From an uncultured Selenomonadales bacterium (lineage in GTDB: Bacteria > Bacillota > Negativicutes > Selenomonadales > Selenomonadaceae), in NCBI GenBank assembly GCA_947307055.1, contig CAMZHX010000001.1:62001-126000 (forward strand): 64,000 nt of DNA, written 5' to 3'. Positions 48,837-56,761 of the stretch are shown here, one piece after another. The position numbers and the translations under genes are program-made. Below the pieces are notes generated by a model that was not told where the DNA came from, made no database searches, and was given only the letters and a program-made list of their open reading frames with translations. Positions within the stretch are counted from its first letter, which is position 1; every line of letters starts with the position of its first letter.

Positions 48837-49199
48837 TCAGTCAAGGTCGGGACGAAGATTTTTCGCGCCGCCCAAGTAAACGTGCCGAATATCCTTTTGC
48901 GCCCTGTCCGTGTCCGCCAAAATTAAAACCCGTATGCAAAGCCGCAACGAATTTTCTACAGCAGGCTCGCGCGTGTCGAAAAGCGGCACCAACCTCAACG
49001 CCGGCAACTGTCTGACTGACGAACTCGGAAAGGCTGCTGTCAAATCCTCCGTCGTCGAAAAAATTATCGCGCCGACGTTCTCCGCTCGTAATTCGTTCCG
49101 CGATAAAATCTCCGTGACTAATAGCCGCGCCATCGACCAAATCTCTTCCCTATTATCTTCCGCAACCGTCACCGCGCCCCGAATCCCTCGCAGTGCCAT
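48837..49199 (-). CDS. aroH: Chorismate mutase, AroH type
   Basis: AroH converts chorismate to prephenate in Phe/Tyr synthesis. The 120-residue protein shows the AroH start ALRGIRGAVTVAEDNREEIW and the ENVGAIIFSTTEDLTAAFP segment, with a C-terminal LRLCIRVLILADTD and VYLGGAKNLRPDL. ATG 49199 has GAGGAG upstream. It follows the ABC-F gene by 12 bases and may share its transcript. Confidence 0.9.
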   Translation of the reverse strand: MALRGIRGAVTVAEDNREEIWSMARLLVTEILSRNELRAENVGAIIFSTTEDLTAAFPSSSVRQLPALRLVPLFDTREPAVENSLRLCIRVLILADTDRAQKDIRHVYLGGAKNLRPDLD

Positions 49200-49211
49200 A
49201 AATACCACTCC

Positions 49212-50282
49212 TCACAACTTGTACTTCTCTTTTATCTGCAACTTTACCGTCTCGTTCGCTAAAAATTCGTCGTAAGTCGCGATTCTGTCAACCGTGCCCT
49301 GCGGCGTTATGTCCATTATCCGATTCGCTATCGCCCGTATGAATTCCCTGTCCTCGTCGACAAAAATTATCGTGCCCGGAAAATATACCAGCCGCCGCTC
49401 CAATTCCTCTATCGTCGGCAAATCTAAACACGCCGTCGCGTTGTCCAGTAGCAAAAAGTTCGCCGTCCCGAATTCCAACTTGTCAAACTCCGCGCGCGCC
49501 GCCGCCACCGTATACACTCGCGGCATATAAAATACTTTCGCGCCGTCCGGAAATTCGATTGTCCCGTGCAAGCAGCCGCCGTTGTCGTGATTCTGATACG
49601 CATTCGCTAATGTCTTTAGCAATTTCGTTTTGCCGCGCTCATTCTTCCCTACGAACGCTACTTTTTGCCCCTGCCGTATCGTGAAACTCACGTCTTTGAA
49701 AAGCGGCTCGCCGTCGCGATTTTTTAACAGCCCGTTCGCCTCAAGCACTACCGGCACTTCTCCTGAAGGCGTCTGCGGTAAAAGTTCCGCGCAGTCAACC
49801 CTTATCGGCTCGACCTCTGCGCCTTCAAGCTCGATGATTCGCCCGCAAGTTTCCTTCAAAAAATATCTGTCGCTGCTGACTATCGCCGCCGTTAAATTCT
49901 TGTGCTCCAATAAAAATTTTATCAACCACTCGACGCCCTCGCTATCCAAATTTTTCGTCGGTTCATCGAGGAGCAAAATTATTTCGTCGTCATTGAGCCC
50001 GCCTAATGCTCGTTTCAACTTATCGACCGCTGACATCTCAACCATGCGCAGTTCTGAAAAATCCGCGTAGACTGTCCCGTCGACTGTGAAGACTTCGCCC
50101 GAAATTTTGACTTCGCCAGCATTCGGCGCGATTCTGCCCGCGATTATGTCCAAAAGCGTCGATTTGCCCGAACCCTCGCCGCCAATTATCCCAACCTTTT
50201 CGCCGCGCCCAATCTCCAAATTAAATCCCGAAAAAATTTCGCGCCGCCCAAGTTGTAATTCCAAATTCCGTATCTGTATCAT
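49212..50282 (-). CDS. Miniature ABC-F-like ATPase with degenerate second domain
   Basis: Two ABC domains in 356 residues, where ABC-F proteins usually need over 500. Domain 1 has Walker A GGEGSGKSTLL and Walker B IILLLDEPTKNLD, but the LSGGQ signature is replaced (SAVDKLKRALGGL). Domain 2 has GKNERGKTKLLK, lacks a signature, and its Walker B reads FLLLDNATACLD, with Asn for the catalytic Glu. The interdomain linker helices that reach the ribosome in ABC-F proteins are nearly absent. It may be a regulator or inactive relative rather than a translation factor. ATG 50282 has AAAGGAG upstream. Confidence 0.75.
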   Translation of the reverse strand: MIQIRNLELQLGRREIFSGFNLEIGRGEKVGIIGGEGSGKSTLLDIIAGRIAPNAGEVKISGEVFTVDGTVYADFSELRMVEMSAVDKLKRALGGLNDDEIILLLDEPTKNLDSEGVEWLIKFLLEHKNLTAAIVSSDRYFLKETCGRIIELEGAEVEPIRVDCAELLPQTPSGEVPVVLEANGLLKNRDGEPLFKDVSFTIRQGQKVAFVGKNERGKTKLLKTLANAYQNHDNGGCLHGTIEFPDGAKVFYMPRVYTVAAARAEFDKLEFGTANFLLLDNATACLDLPTIEELERRLVYFPGTIIFVDEDREFIRAIANRIMDITPQGTVDRIATYDEFLANETVKLQIKEKYKL

Positions 50283-50339
50283 CTTTTCAACTCCTTTTTG
50301 CGAAGAATATATCAACTGCCGCCCGCTGTCAATTTCCGG

Positions 50340-50367
50340 TTGAATTTTTCGCCGCGCCGATTATAAT
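50340..50367 (+). promoter_or_regulatory. hisD promoter
   Basis: TTGAAT (50340-50345) and TATAAT (50362-50367) are 16 bases apart, 27 bases before the hisD start. The short leader leaves no room for a T-box or attenuator. Confidence 0.65.
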
Positions 50368-50393
50368 TGACTAAAATTTTTGGAGGTGTGCTC

Positions 50394-51710
50394 ATGAAAA
50401 TCGTAAACAGTTCCAAAATCGGTCGCGCCGCCGTCGAAAGTCTGCTGATTAAAAAATCTTTCGACGAGGTCGAACTGTCGCCCAAAATCCGCGCCGCTAA
50501 TAAAAAAATTTTCGGCTCCGACCTTAGCGCAGTCGAAATCGTCCGCAAAATCGTTTCTGACGTGCGCAAGCTCGGTGACGCTGCCGTTATCGACTACACT
50601 AAAAAAATCGACGGCGTCCAACTCACAAGTTTTACCGTCCCACCCGAAAAAATAAACTCGGCTGAAAAATTCGTCGAGCCAAAAGTTTTAGCGTCGATTA
50701 AACTTGCCGCCGAAAATATTCGCCGCTTCCATGCCGAACAACTTCCGAAATCTTGGATAACTTATCGCGGAGAAAATTCTCTGCTCGGTCAAGCGATTAT
50801 TCCTTTGGATAGGGTCGGCGTTTATGTACCTGGCGGCACGGCGGCTTACCCCTCAAGCGTCTTGATGAACATTATCCCCGCCAAAGTCGCTGGCGTTCGC
50901 GAAGTCATCATGTGCACGCCCAACGCAAATCCCCACGTCCTAGCCGCCGCCAAAATTGCGGGCGTCGATAAGATTTTCAAAATCGGCGGAGCGCAGGCGA
51001 TTGCGGCTATGGCTTTCGGCACTGAACAAATCCCGCGCGTCAACAAAATCGTCGGACCCGGAAATATTTTCGTCACGCTCGCCAAAAAGGAAGTCTACGG
51101 CCATTGTGATATTGATATGCTCGCCGGCCCCAGCGAAATTTTAATCATAGCCGACGACACCGCCAATCCGATTTACGCCGCCGCCGATTTGCTAAGTCAA
51201 GCCGAACACGACCCGCTCGCCTGCAGTATTCTAATCACGACCAGTCAAAGCCTCGCCGAAAAAATTTCCGCGCAGGTCGACGAACAATTACAAAAGCTTC
51301 CGCGCAAAGAAATTGCCGCCGCGTCAATCGAACGCAACGGCTTAATCGTCGTGGCTGAAAATCTCGACGAGGCCGCAGACTTCGCTAACTTCTCCGCGCC
51401 CGAACATTTAGAATTGCTGATTCAAGAACCGTTCGCGCTCCTGCCCAAAATAAAAAATGCCGGCGCAATCTTCTTGGGAGCCTATTCGCCCGAACCGCTC
51501 GGCGATTACCTCGCGGGTCCCAATCACGTCCTGCCGACCGGCGGCACCGCTAAATTTTATTCCGTCCTCAACGTCGAAACTTTCCTCAAGCGCACAAGTT
51601 TAATTTCCTACACGCAAAAAGATTTGCTAGCCAACGCCGCCGACATTATCCGCCTTGCCAACGCCGAAGGCCTTACTGCGCACGCCAACGCTATCGCTAT
51701 CCGAACTTAA
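50394..51710 (+). CDS. hisD: Histidinol dehydrogenase
   Basis: HisD oxidises histidinol to histidine in two NAD-linked steps. The 438-residue protein contains YVPGGTAAYPSSVLMN, KIGGAQAIAAMAFGTE, KIVGPGNIFVTLAKKEVYG, DMLAGPSEILIIAD and the zinc-site SQAEHDPLA, plus LPTGGTAKFYS near the end. ATG 50394 has GGAGG upstream. No other his gene is nearby, so the pathway is split in this genome. Confidence 0.95.
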   Translation: MKIVNSSKIGRAAVESLLIKKSFDEVELSPKIRAANKKIFGSDLSAVEIVRKIVSDVRKLGDAAVIDYTKKIDGVQLTSFTVPPEKINSAEKFVEPKVLASIKLAAENIRRFHAEQLPKSWITYRGENSLLGQAIIPLDRVGVYVPGGTAAYPSSVLMNIIPAKVAGVREVIMCTPNANPHVLAAAKIAGVDKIFKIGGAQAIAAMAFGTEQIPRVNKIVGPGNIFVTLAKKEVYGHCDIDMLAGPSEILIIADDTANPIYAAADLLSQAEHDPLACSILITTSQSLAEKISAQVDEQLQKLPRKEIAAASIERNGLIVVAENLDEAADFANFSAPEHLELLIQEPFALLPKIKNAGAIFLGAYSPEPLGDYLAGPNHVLPTGGTAKFYSVLNVETFLKRTSLISYTQKDLLANAADIIRLANAEGLTAHANAIAIRT

Positions 51711-51712
51711 AA

Positions 51713-52021
51713 CTATTTCTTCTTCAAAACTTTTTTCGCGACGGCTTTGACTGCAAACGTTATGCTTTTGACTACGCGCTTGCCATTCGCCTTCGCCAAA
51801 TCCGTCGTCGTCTCCTTCAAGCCTACTCGCGCTTGCTTCGACCTGTTGCAGTGCTGGCATAAACATTGCAAATTGCCAACATGGTCAATTTTTTTATACT
51901 TCTGCGGGATAATGTGGTCAATATCGACTTCCGACTTGCGAAGTTTCTTCCCGCACTTCGCGCAGGTGTACCACCCATGATCCGACTTGTTCTCCGCAAA
52001 CCAATCTTCCCTATAGCCCAT
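51713..52021 (-). CDS. HNH endonuclease domain protein
   Basis: A 102-residue protein with a CAKCG zinc knuckle, the HNH core SEVDIDHIIPQKYKK and a second NLQCLCQHCNRSK knuckle, then a lysine-rich tail. It may be a small nuclease from phage or mobile DNA, or a housekeeping HNH of unknown role. It converges with hisD with two bases between the stop codons. Confidence 0.82.
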   Translation of the reverse strand: MGYREDWFAENKSDHGWYTCAKCGKKLRKSEVDIDHIIPQKYKKIDHVGNLQCLCQHCNRSKQARVGLKETTTDLAKANGKRVVKSITFAVKAVAKKVLKKK

Positions 52022-52069
52022 TTCCTATTCGCCCTTTTCATAAAAAATTCATCGACGCCTGGGGGATAT

Positions 52070-52215
52070 ACCCTACTCGCGCTCTTCGCATTTGGGTTTT
52101 ATCGTCAACAACTTTCTCTCGAAAGCCGCAGGCTTCCGGAGGGTCTCCCTAACCAACCGCCCCCCAACCCCGCTGGGGTGGTTCGACGCAACTTCCCCAA
52201 ATTCCTGCTTGCCAA
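52070..52215. repeat. GC-rich interspersed element, copy 1
   Basis: The stretch holds GCCGCAGGCTTCCGGAGGG, TCTCCC, a CCCCGCTGGGG hairpin and CTTCCCCAAATTC. Read on the minus strand, 60400-60475 has the same order of elements. It lies in the 290-base gap before secA, which otherwise contains only the secA promoter. Confidence 0.5.
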
Positions 52216-52254
52216 CAAAAAAATTTTTAAAAAATTTTTTCCACCCTCCAAAGT

Positions 52255-52283
52255 TTGCCGCATAGGACTTTTTTTGTTATCAT
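52255..52283 (+). promoter_or_regulatory. secA promoter
   Basis: TTGCCG (52255-52260) and TATCAT (52278-52283) are separated by 17 bases, 28 bases before the TTG start. Confidence 0.55.
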
Positions 52284-52311
52284 TAAAAAAATTTCGCAAG
52301 GAGTGATAACT

Positions 52312-54921
52312 TTGTTCGGATTCGGATTCCTAAAAAGATTCTTGGGCGATAACAACGACAAGGAAATCAAACGTCTGCAAAAGACCGTTGATAAAATCAA
52401 TGCGCTTGAGGCCGGCCTCCAAAATTACACCGACGATAAATTAACCGCCTCGACCGAAAAATTCCGCGACCGCCTCCAAAACGGAGAAACTATGGAAGAT
52501 ATTCTCCCTGAAGCCTTCGCCGTCTGTCGTGAAGCCTCGCGCCGCGTTCTGGGCATGAGACATTTCGACGTGCAACTTATGGGCGGCATGTGCCTCCACG
52601 AAGGTAAAATCGCTGAAATGAAAACCGGCGAAGGTAAAACCTTAGTCGCGACCCTGCCCGTATACCTCAACGCGCTCGCCGGTAAAGGCGTTCATATGGT
52701 CACCGTAAACGACTACCTAGCCCGCCGCGATAGCGAGTGGATGGGGCAACTTTATCAATTTCTAGGTCTGACCGTCGGGCTGATTCTCCACGATATGGAC
52801 TTCCCAGAAAGAAAATTCGCTTACAGCTGCGACGTAACTTTCGGCACCAATAACGAGTTCGGCTTCGATTACCTGCGCGACAATATGGTCGTCCATGAAG
52901 AACAAATGGTTCAACGTCCCCTCAATTACGCTATCGTTGACGAGGTCGACTCAATCCTTATCGACGAGGCACGCACCCCGCTGATTATCTCCGGTCCAGG
53001 TGCGAAGTCTACCGAAATGTACGCCGTTATGGCTCGCGCCGTCGCCAACCTCAAAGAAGATGTCGATTACAAAGTCGATGAAAAACAAAAAACCGTCGCG
53101 CCTAACGACGATGTCATTCCCAAAATTGAAAAGTTCTTGGGTATTCAAAACCTCTACGCCCCAGAAAATATCGAGCTGTCCCATTGCTTCACGGCCGCCC
53201 TTAGGGCTAAAGCTCTTATGAAACGCGACCGCGATTACGTCGTCCGCGATGATGAAATTGTTATAGTCGACGAATTCACCGGCCGCCTCATGACCGGCAG
53301 AAGATATTCCGACGGATTGCACCAAGCTATTGAGGCTAAAGAGGGCGTAAGGATTCAGCGCGAATCCCAAACCCTAGCAACTATCACGTTCCAAAATTAC
53401 TTCCGCATGTATGACAAGCTCGCCGGTATGACCGGTACTGCTAAGACCGAAGAAGATGAATTCTTGAAAATTTACAAGTTGCCCGTCGTCGTTATCCCAA
53501 CGAATAAACCCGTCCGCCGCGTCGATCACCCCGACGTAGTTTACAAAAATAAACGCGCTAAATATCGCGCCGTCGCGTCGACTGTCGAGGAAGTTCACGG
53601 CAAAGGGCAGCCCGTCCTTATCGGCACAACTTCTATCGAACAATCCGAAGAGCTTAGCGGCTACCTCAAAAAGCGCGGAATCCCTCACAGCGTCCTAAAT
53701 GCTAAGTTCCACGAGAAAGAAGCGCAAATCGTTGCCGACGCCGGGCAGAAAAATGCAGTCACAATCGCAACAAATATGGCCGGTCGCGGTACCGACATCA
53801 AACTTGGCGAGGGCGTCCCAGAACTCGGCGGATTGTTCATAATAGGCACCGAACGTCACGAATCACGCCGCATAGATAATCAGTTGCGCGGCCGCTCCGG
53901 TCGTCAAGGTGACCCCGGCGAGTCAAGATTTTATATATCGCTCGAAGATGATTTAATGCGGCTGTTCGCGTCCGAAGCAATCGCTAAAGTTATGGACAAA
54001 CTCGGCATGGAAGAGGACGAACCTATAGAACATTCGCTGATAACAAAGTCAATCGAACACGCTCAAAAGAAAGTCGAGGCGCGTAACTTCGATATTCGTA
54101 AACACGTCTTAGAGTATGATGACGTTATGAACCAACAGCGCGAAATCATGTACGGCGAACGCAGAAAAATTTTGCGCGGAGAAAATTTGCGCGATAACAT
54201 TCGCGGCATGGTCAATCACATCATCAAACAGGAAATGAGCCAGTACGCAAACGAAAAACTTTATCCCGAAGAATGGCAACTAGATGAGCTAGTTAAAGAC
54301 GCCGAAAAAATTTACGCGCCGCCAGGAGCTTTGAAAGTCTCGGAACTCGAAAATATGAGCCGCGACGAGCTCAAAGAGCATTTGGAAAAATTAGCCGAAG
54401 ATATTTACAAACAGCGCGAGGCAATGTTCAGCGAACCGGTTATGCGCGAACTCGAAAAAGTCGTTATGCTCCGAATCGTCGATAACAAATGGATGGAACA
54501 TCTTGACCATATGGACATGTTGCGCGAGGGAATCAACTTGCGAGCCTACGGACAACGCGCCCCGCTTGTCGAATACAAAATCGAAGCCCTTGCAATGTTC
54601 GAGGAAATGGAAGGCGCAATTCAAGACCAAATCGCTACGACAATGTATCACGTGGCAGTAGTTCAGCAGGCACCGCAAGAAGACGAAGAATCCGAGCCGC
54701 CGCAAATAGAATCAAAAGAGGCAGAAGCCGCAATCCGTCGCGAACAAGCTAAGGTCGAAGATAGATTGCAAACGGCGCGAGCCTCTCACGGCGAAGATTC
54801 AAGCCCTGCCGAATCTCGTAAACGTCCCAAAACTGCCGACGGTAAAAAAATAGGTCGCAATGACCCATGCCCTTGCGGCTCCGGTAAAAAATATAAAAAT
54901 TGTTGCGGTCGCAATAAATAA
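52312..54921 (+). CDS. secA: Protein translocase ATPase SecA
   Basis: SecA drives export through SecYEG. The 869-residue protein has Walker [12 protein letters not shown], the DEAD-like [30 protein letters not shown], and [13 protein letters not shown] helicase motifs, and a C-terminal zinc tail [21 protein letters not shown] 52312 with AAGGAG upstream gives the usual start ([12 protein letters not shown]); the longer open frame begins in the promoter. rnc converges from the other side with only two bases between. Confidence 0.97.
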   Translation: MFGFGFLKRFLGDNNDKEIKRLQKTVDKINALEAGLQNYTDDKLTASTEKFRDRLQNGETMEDILPEAFAVCREASRRVLGMRHFDVQLMGGMCLHEGKIAEMKTGEGKTLVATLPVYLNALAGKGVHMVTVNDYLARRDSEWMGQLYQFLGLTVGLILHDMDFPERKFAYSCDVTFGTNNEFGFDYLRDNMVVHEEQMVQRPLNYAIVDEVDSILIDEARTPLIISGPGAKSTEMYAVMARAVANLKEDVDYKVDEKQKTVAPNDDVIPKIEKFLGIQNLYAPENIELSHCFTAALRAKALMKRDRDYVVRDDEIVIVDEFTGRLMTGRRYSDGLHQAIEAKEGVRIQRESQTLATITFQNYFRMYDKLAGMTGTAKTEEDEFLKIYKLPVVVIPTNKPVRRVDHPDVVYKNKRAKYRAVASTVEEVHGKGQPVLIGTTSIEQSEELSGYLKKRGIPHSVLNAKFHEKEAQIVADAGQKNAVTIATNMAGRGTDIKLGEGVPELGGLFIIGTERHESRRIDNQLRGRSGRQGDPGESRFYISLEDDLMRLFASEAIAKVMDKLGMEEDEPIEHSLITKSIEHAQKKVEARNFDIRKHVLEYDDVMNQQREIMYGERRKILRGENLRDNIRGMVNHIIKQEMSQYANEKLYPEEWQLDELVKDAEKIYAPPGALKVSELENMSRDELKEHLEKLAEDIYKQREAMFSEPVMRELEKVVMLRIVDNKWMEHLDHMDMLREGINLRAYGQRAPLVEYKIEALAMFEEMEGAIQDQIATTMYHVAVVQQAPQEDEESEPPQIESKEAEAAIRREQAKVEDRLQTARASHGEDSSPAESRKRPKTADGKKIGRNDPCPCGSGKKYKNCCGRNK

Positions 54922-54923
54922 TT

Positions 54924-55688
54924 TTAACTCCCAATTCCTAACTTTCGTAACGCCGCTTTAGCAGCTTCTTGCTCGGCGGCTTTTTTGCTGCGCCCGACGC
55001 CCCGACCAAAAATTTTCCCGTCAATCAATGCTGCCGATTCAAAGCTACGCATATGGTCAGGGCCACTCGCGCCCAAATCCGCGTAAGAAAGTTTTTTAGG
55101 CGGCTGCTTCTGAATCACTTCCTGCAACTTGCTCTTGTAATCTTTTGGAATGCCCGTGACTTTGACGCGCTCAAATTCAGATTCAAATTGCCGGAATACA
55201 TAATCGCGAGCAACTTCCCAACCGCAATCAAGATAAATCGCGCCAATAACCGCTTCCATGGCGTCTTCCAAATTTGAATCGCGCCCACGCGCCGAATTTA
55301 TTTCAGTCGGACCAAGTAAAAGCAAGTCGTCAAGCTTTATTTCCTTCGCAACGCGCGTTAAAGTCGATTGACGAACTATCCCCGAACGAGTTTTAGTCAG
55401 CTCGCCCTCTTTTAGGTGAGTGAAGTGCTCAAAAAGATAAGTCGCCGTCGCCAAGCCCAAAACCGCATCGCCTAAAAATTCTAAACGCTCATTGTATTTA
55501 ATGCGCGGCTCAAATTCATTCGCGTAGGATTTATGCGTCAAGGCAACGTGCAAAATCTCTATATGCTCAAACGTCACGCCAAGCCTTTTAGCAAAATTTT
55601 CCAACGCCGCCAACCGCTCGTCAGTCAAAAATTCTTCTACCCACTCTTCGCCCGCCGGCTCCTCAAAAATCTTCTCGTCTATCGTCAA
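54924..55688 (-). CDS. rnc: Ribonuclease III
   Basis: This double-stranded RNA endonuclease processes rRNA and other structured RNA. The 254-residue protein has the RNase III signature YNERLEFLGDAVLGL and the DAMEAVIGAIYLDCGW segment with catalytic Asp/Glu, then a dsRNA-binding domain (DYKSKLQEVIQKQ, GRSKKAAEQEAAKAALRKL). The TTG start at 55688 has GGAGG 8 bases upstream. It could also act on the sense-antisense duplexes predicted at 19262-19928. Confidence 0.95.
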   Translation of the reverse strand: MTIDEKIFEEPAGEEWVEEFLTDERLAALENFAKRLGVTFEHIEILHVALTHKSYANEFEPRIKYNERLEFLGDAVLGLATATYLFEHFTHLKEGELTKTRSGIVRQSTLTRVAKEIKLDDLLLLGPTEINSARGRDSNLEDAMEAVIGAIYLDCGWEVARDYVFRQFESEFERVKVTGIPKDYKSKLQEVIQKQPPKKLSYADLGASGPDHMRSFESAALIDGKIFGRGVGRSKKAAEQEAAKAALRKLGIGS

Positions 55689-55724
55689 AGCATTCGCCTC
55701 CGAATTTATTGTTGATGATTCATT

Positions 55725-56312
55725 TTAAATATCGGTGCGCAGGTTGTCAAAAAATTTTTTCGGCGTCAAGACGGCATCAACTTTAGCGTCGTGAAGTTCG
55801 GTCGGCAAGCTCTCGACAACTTGAAAGTCATAAGCGAGCGCGACTTTTTTAGCATTGACGGCGCGGGGCAAAAATCTATCGTAGTAGCCGCCGCCCAAAC
55901 CCAATCGCCCGCCATGAATGTCGAACGCCGCGCCAGGTACTATCACGCAATCAATCTGCGCAGGCTCGATAAATTTTCTGCTACTCTCTTTGACGGTCGG
56001 GATATTAAACGCGCCTATCTCCAAAGCGTCAAAGCTCGGAACTTCGACGGCTGACATTTCGCCCTTGCCGATTATGAACGGTATCGCTAAAATTTTCCCG
56101 TCGGCAAAAATCGCGTCGAAGAGTTCGCTCATTTGCAACTCGTCAGGCGTCGAGGCGTATGCCATTATGATTTCCGAGTCGCTGTAAAGTCTCGTCGCTA
56201 AAAATTTTCTAATCAGCTCGTGACTGACAAAATCCTGCTCGCAAATCGGAACGACGGCGCGTCTGGATAAAAATTCCTTCCGCAAAATTCTTTTCCGCGC
56301 TCTTATGTCCAT
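55725..56312 (-). CDS. 5-formyltetrahydrofolate cyclo-ligase
   Basis: The enzyme converts 5-formyl-THF to 5,10-methenyl-THF using ATP. The 195-residue protein has the N-terminal RARKRILRKEFLSRRA basic helix, IMAYASTPDELQM and the hallmark GGRLGLGGGYYDRFLPRA. ATG 56312 is preferred; a TTG/ATG three codons upstream is possible. It lies 36 bases after rnc and may be cotranscribed with it. Confidence 0.92.
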   Translation of the reverse strand: MDIRARKRILRKEFLSRRAVVPICEQDFVSHELIRKFLATRLYSDSEIIMAYASTPDELQMSELFDAIFADGKILAIPFIIGKGEMSAVEVPSFDALEIGAFNIPTVKESSRKFIEPAQIDCVIVPGAAFDIHGGRLGLGGGYYDRFLPRAVNAKKVALAYDFQVVESLPTELHDAKVDAVLTPKKFFDNLRTDI

Positions 56313-56356
56313 TCGCAACACCTTCGAAAAATATTTTCAAGCTATGCTAATTTTCT

Positions 56357-56385
56357 TTGTACTTTTTGAAAAACCCTGTTATAAT
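56357..56385 (+). promoter_or_regulatory. Promoter of the HPt-kinase pair
   Basis: TTGTAC (56357-56362) and TATAAT (56380-56385) are 17 bases apart, 33 bases before the HPt start. Confidence 0.6.
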
Positions 56386-56418
56386 CGCGTTGTAATTTTA
56401 CATTTGGGAGGCAATGCA

Positions 56419-56757
56419 ATGCTCACGATTGACAGACTGCAAGAATACGGCATCAACACTAAGGAAGGCCTCGCCCGCTGCATGAATATGGAGAAATTTT
56501 ATTTCCGTATGCTCGGCATGGGGCTTAAAAATGATTCGTTCGACAAGCTCGAAAAATTTCTCGCGGAAGGCAATTTGGATGAGGCCTTCGAGCAAGCGCA
56601 CGCCCTTAAAGGTGTCGTCGGCAATCTCGCTATCACGCCCATTTTCAAACCGCTCAGCGACATAACCGAATCCCTCCGCGCTAAAGAAAATTTGGATTAC
56701 GTCTCGCTCTACAAACCGATTAAGGAATTGCGCGACAAACTTGTTTCCGAACTCTAA
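56419..56757 (+). CDS. HPt-domain phosphotransfer protein
   Basis: A 112-residue histidine phosphotransfer protein. The phosphorylated His lies in QAHALKGVVGNLAI near residue 55, within the helical bundle. GGAGG precedes ATG 56419. It is encoded immediately before a two-receiver hybrid kinase and so is the likely shuttle between that kinase's receivers, or to a distant regulator. Confidence 0.9.
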   Translation: MLTIDRLQEYGINTKEGLARCMNMEKFYFRMLGMGLKNDSFDKLEKFLAEGNLDEAFEQAHALKGVVGNLAITPIFKPLSDITESLRAKENLDYVSLYKPIKELRDKLVSEL

Positions 56758-56761
56758 GACA

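Noticed and set aside
51713-52021. HNH gene as evidence for a prophage or intron
   Set aside because: No other phage, integrase or intron features are nearby, and the flanking genes are intact housekeeping genes.
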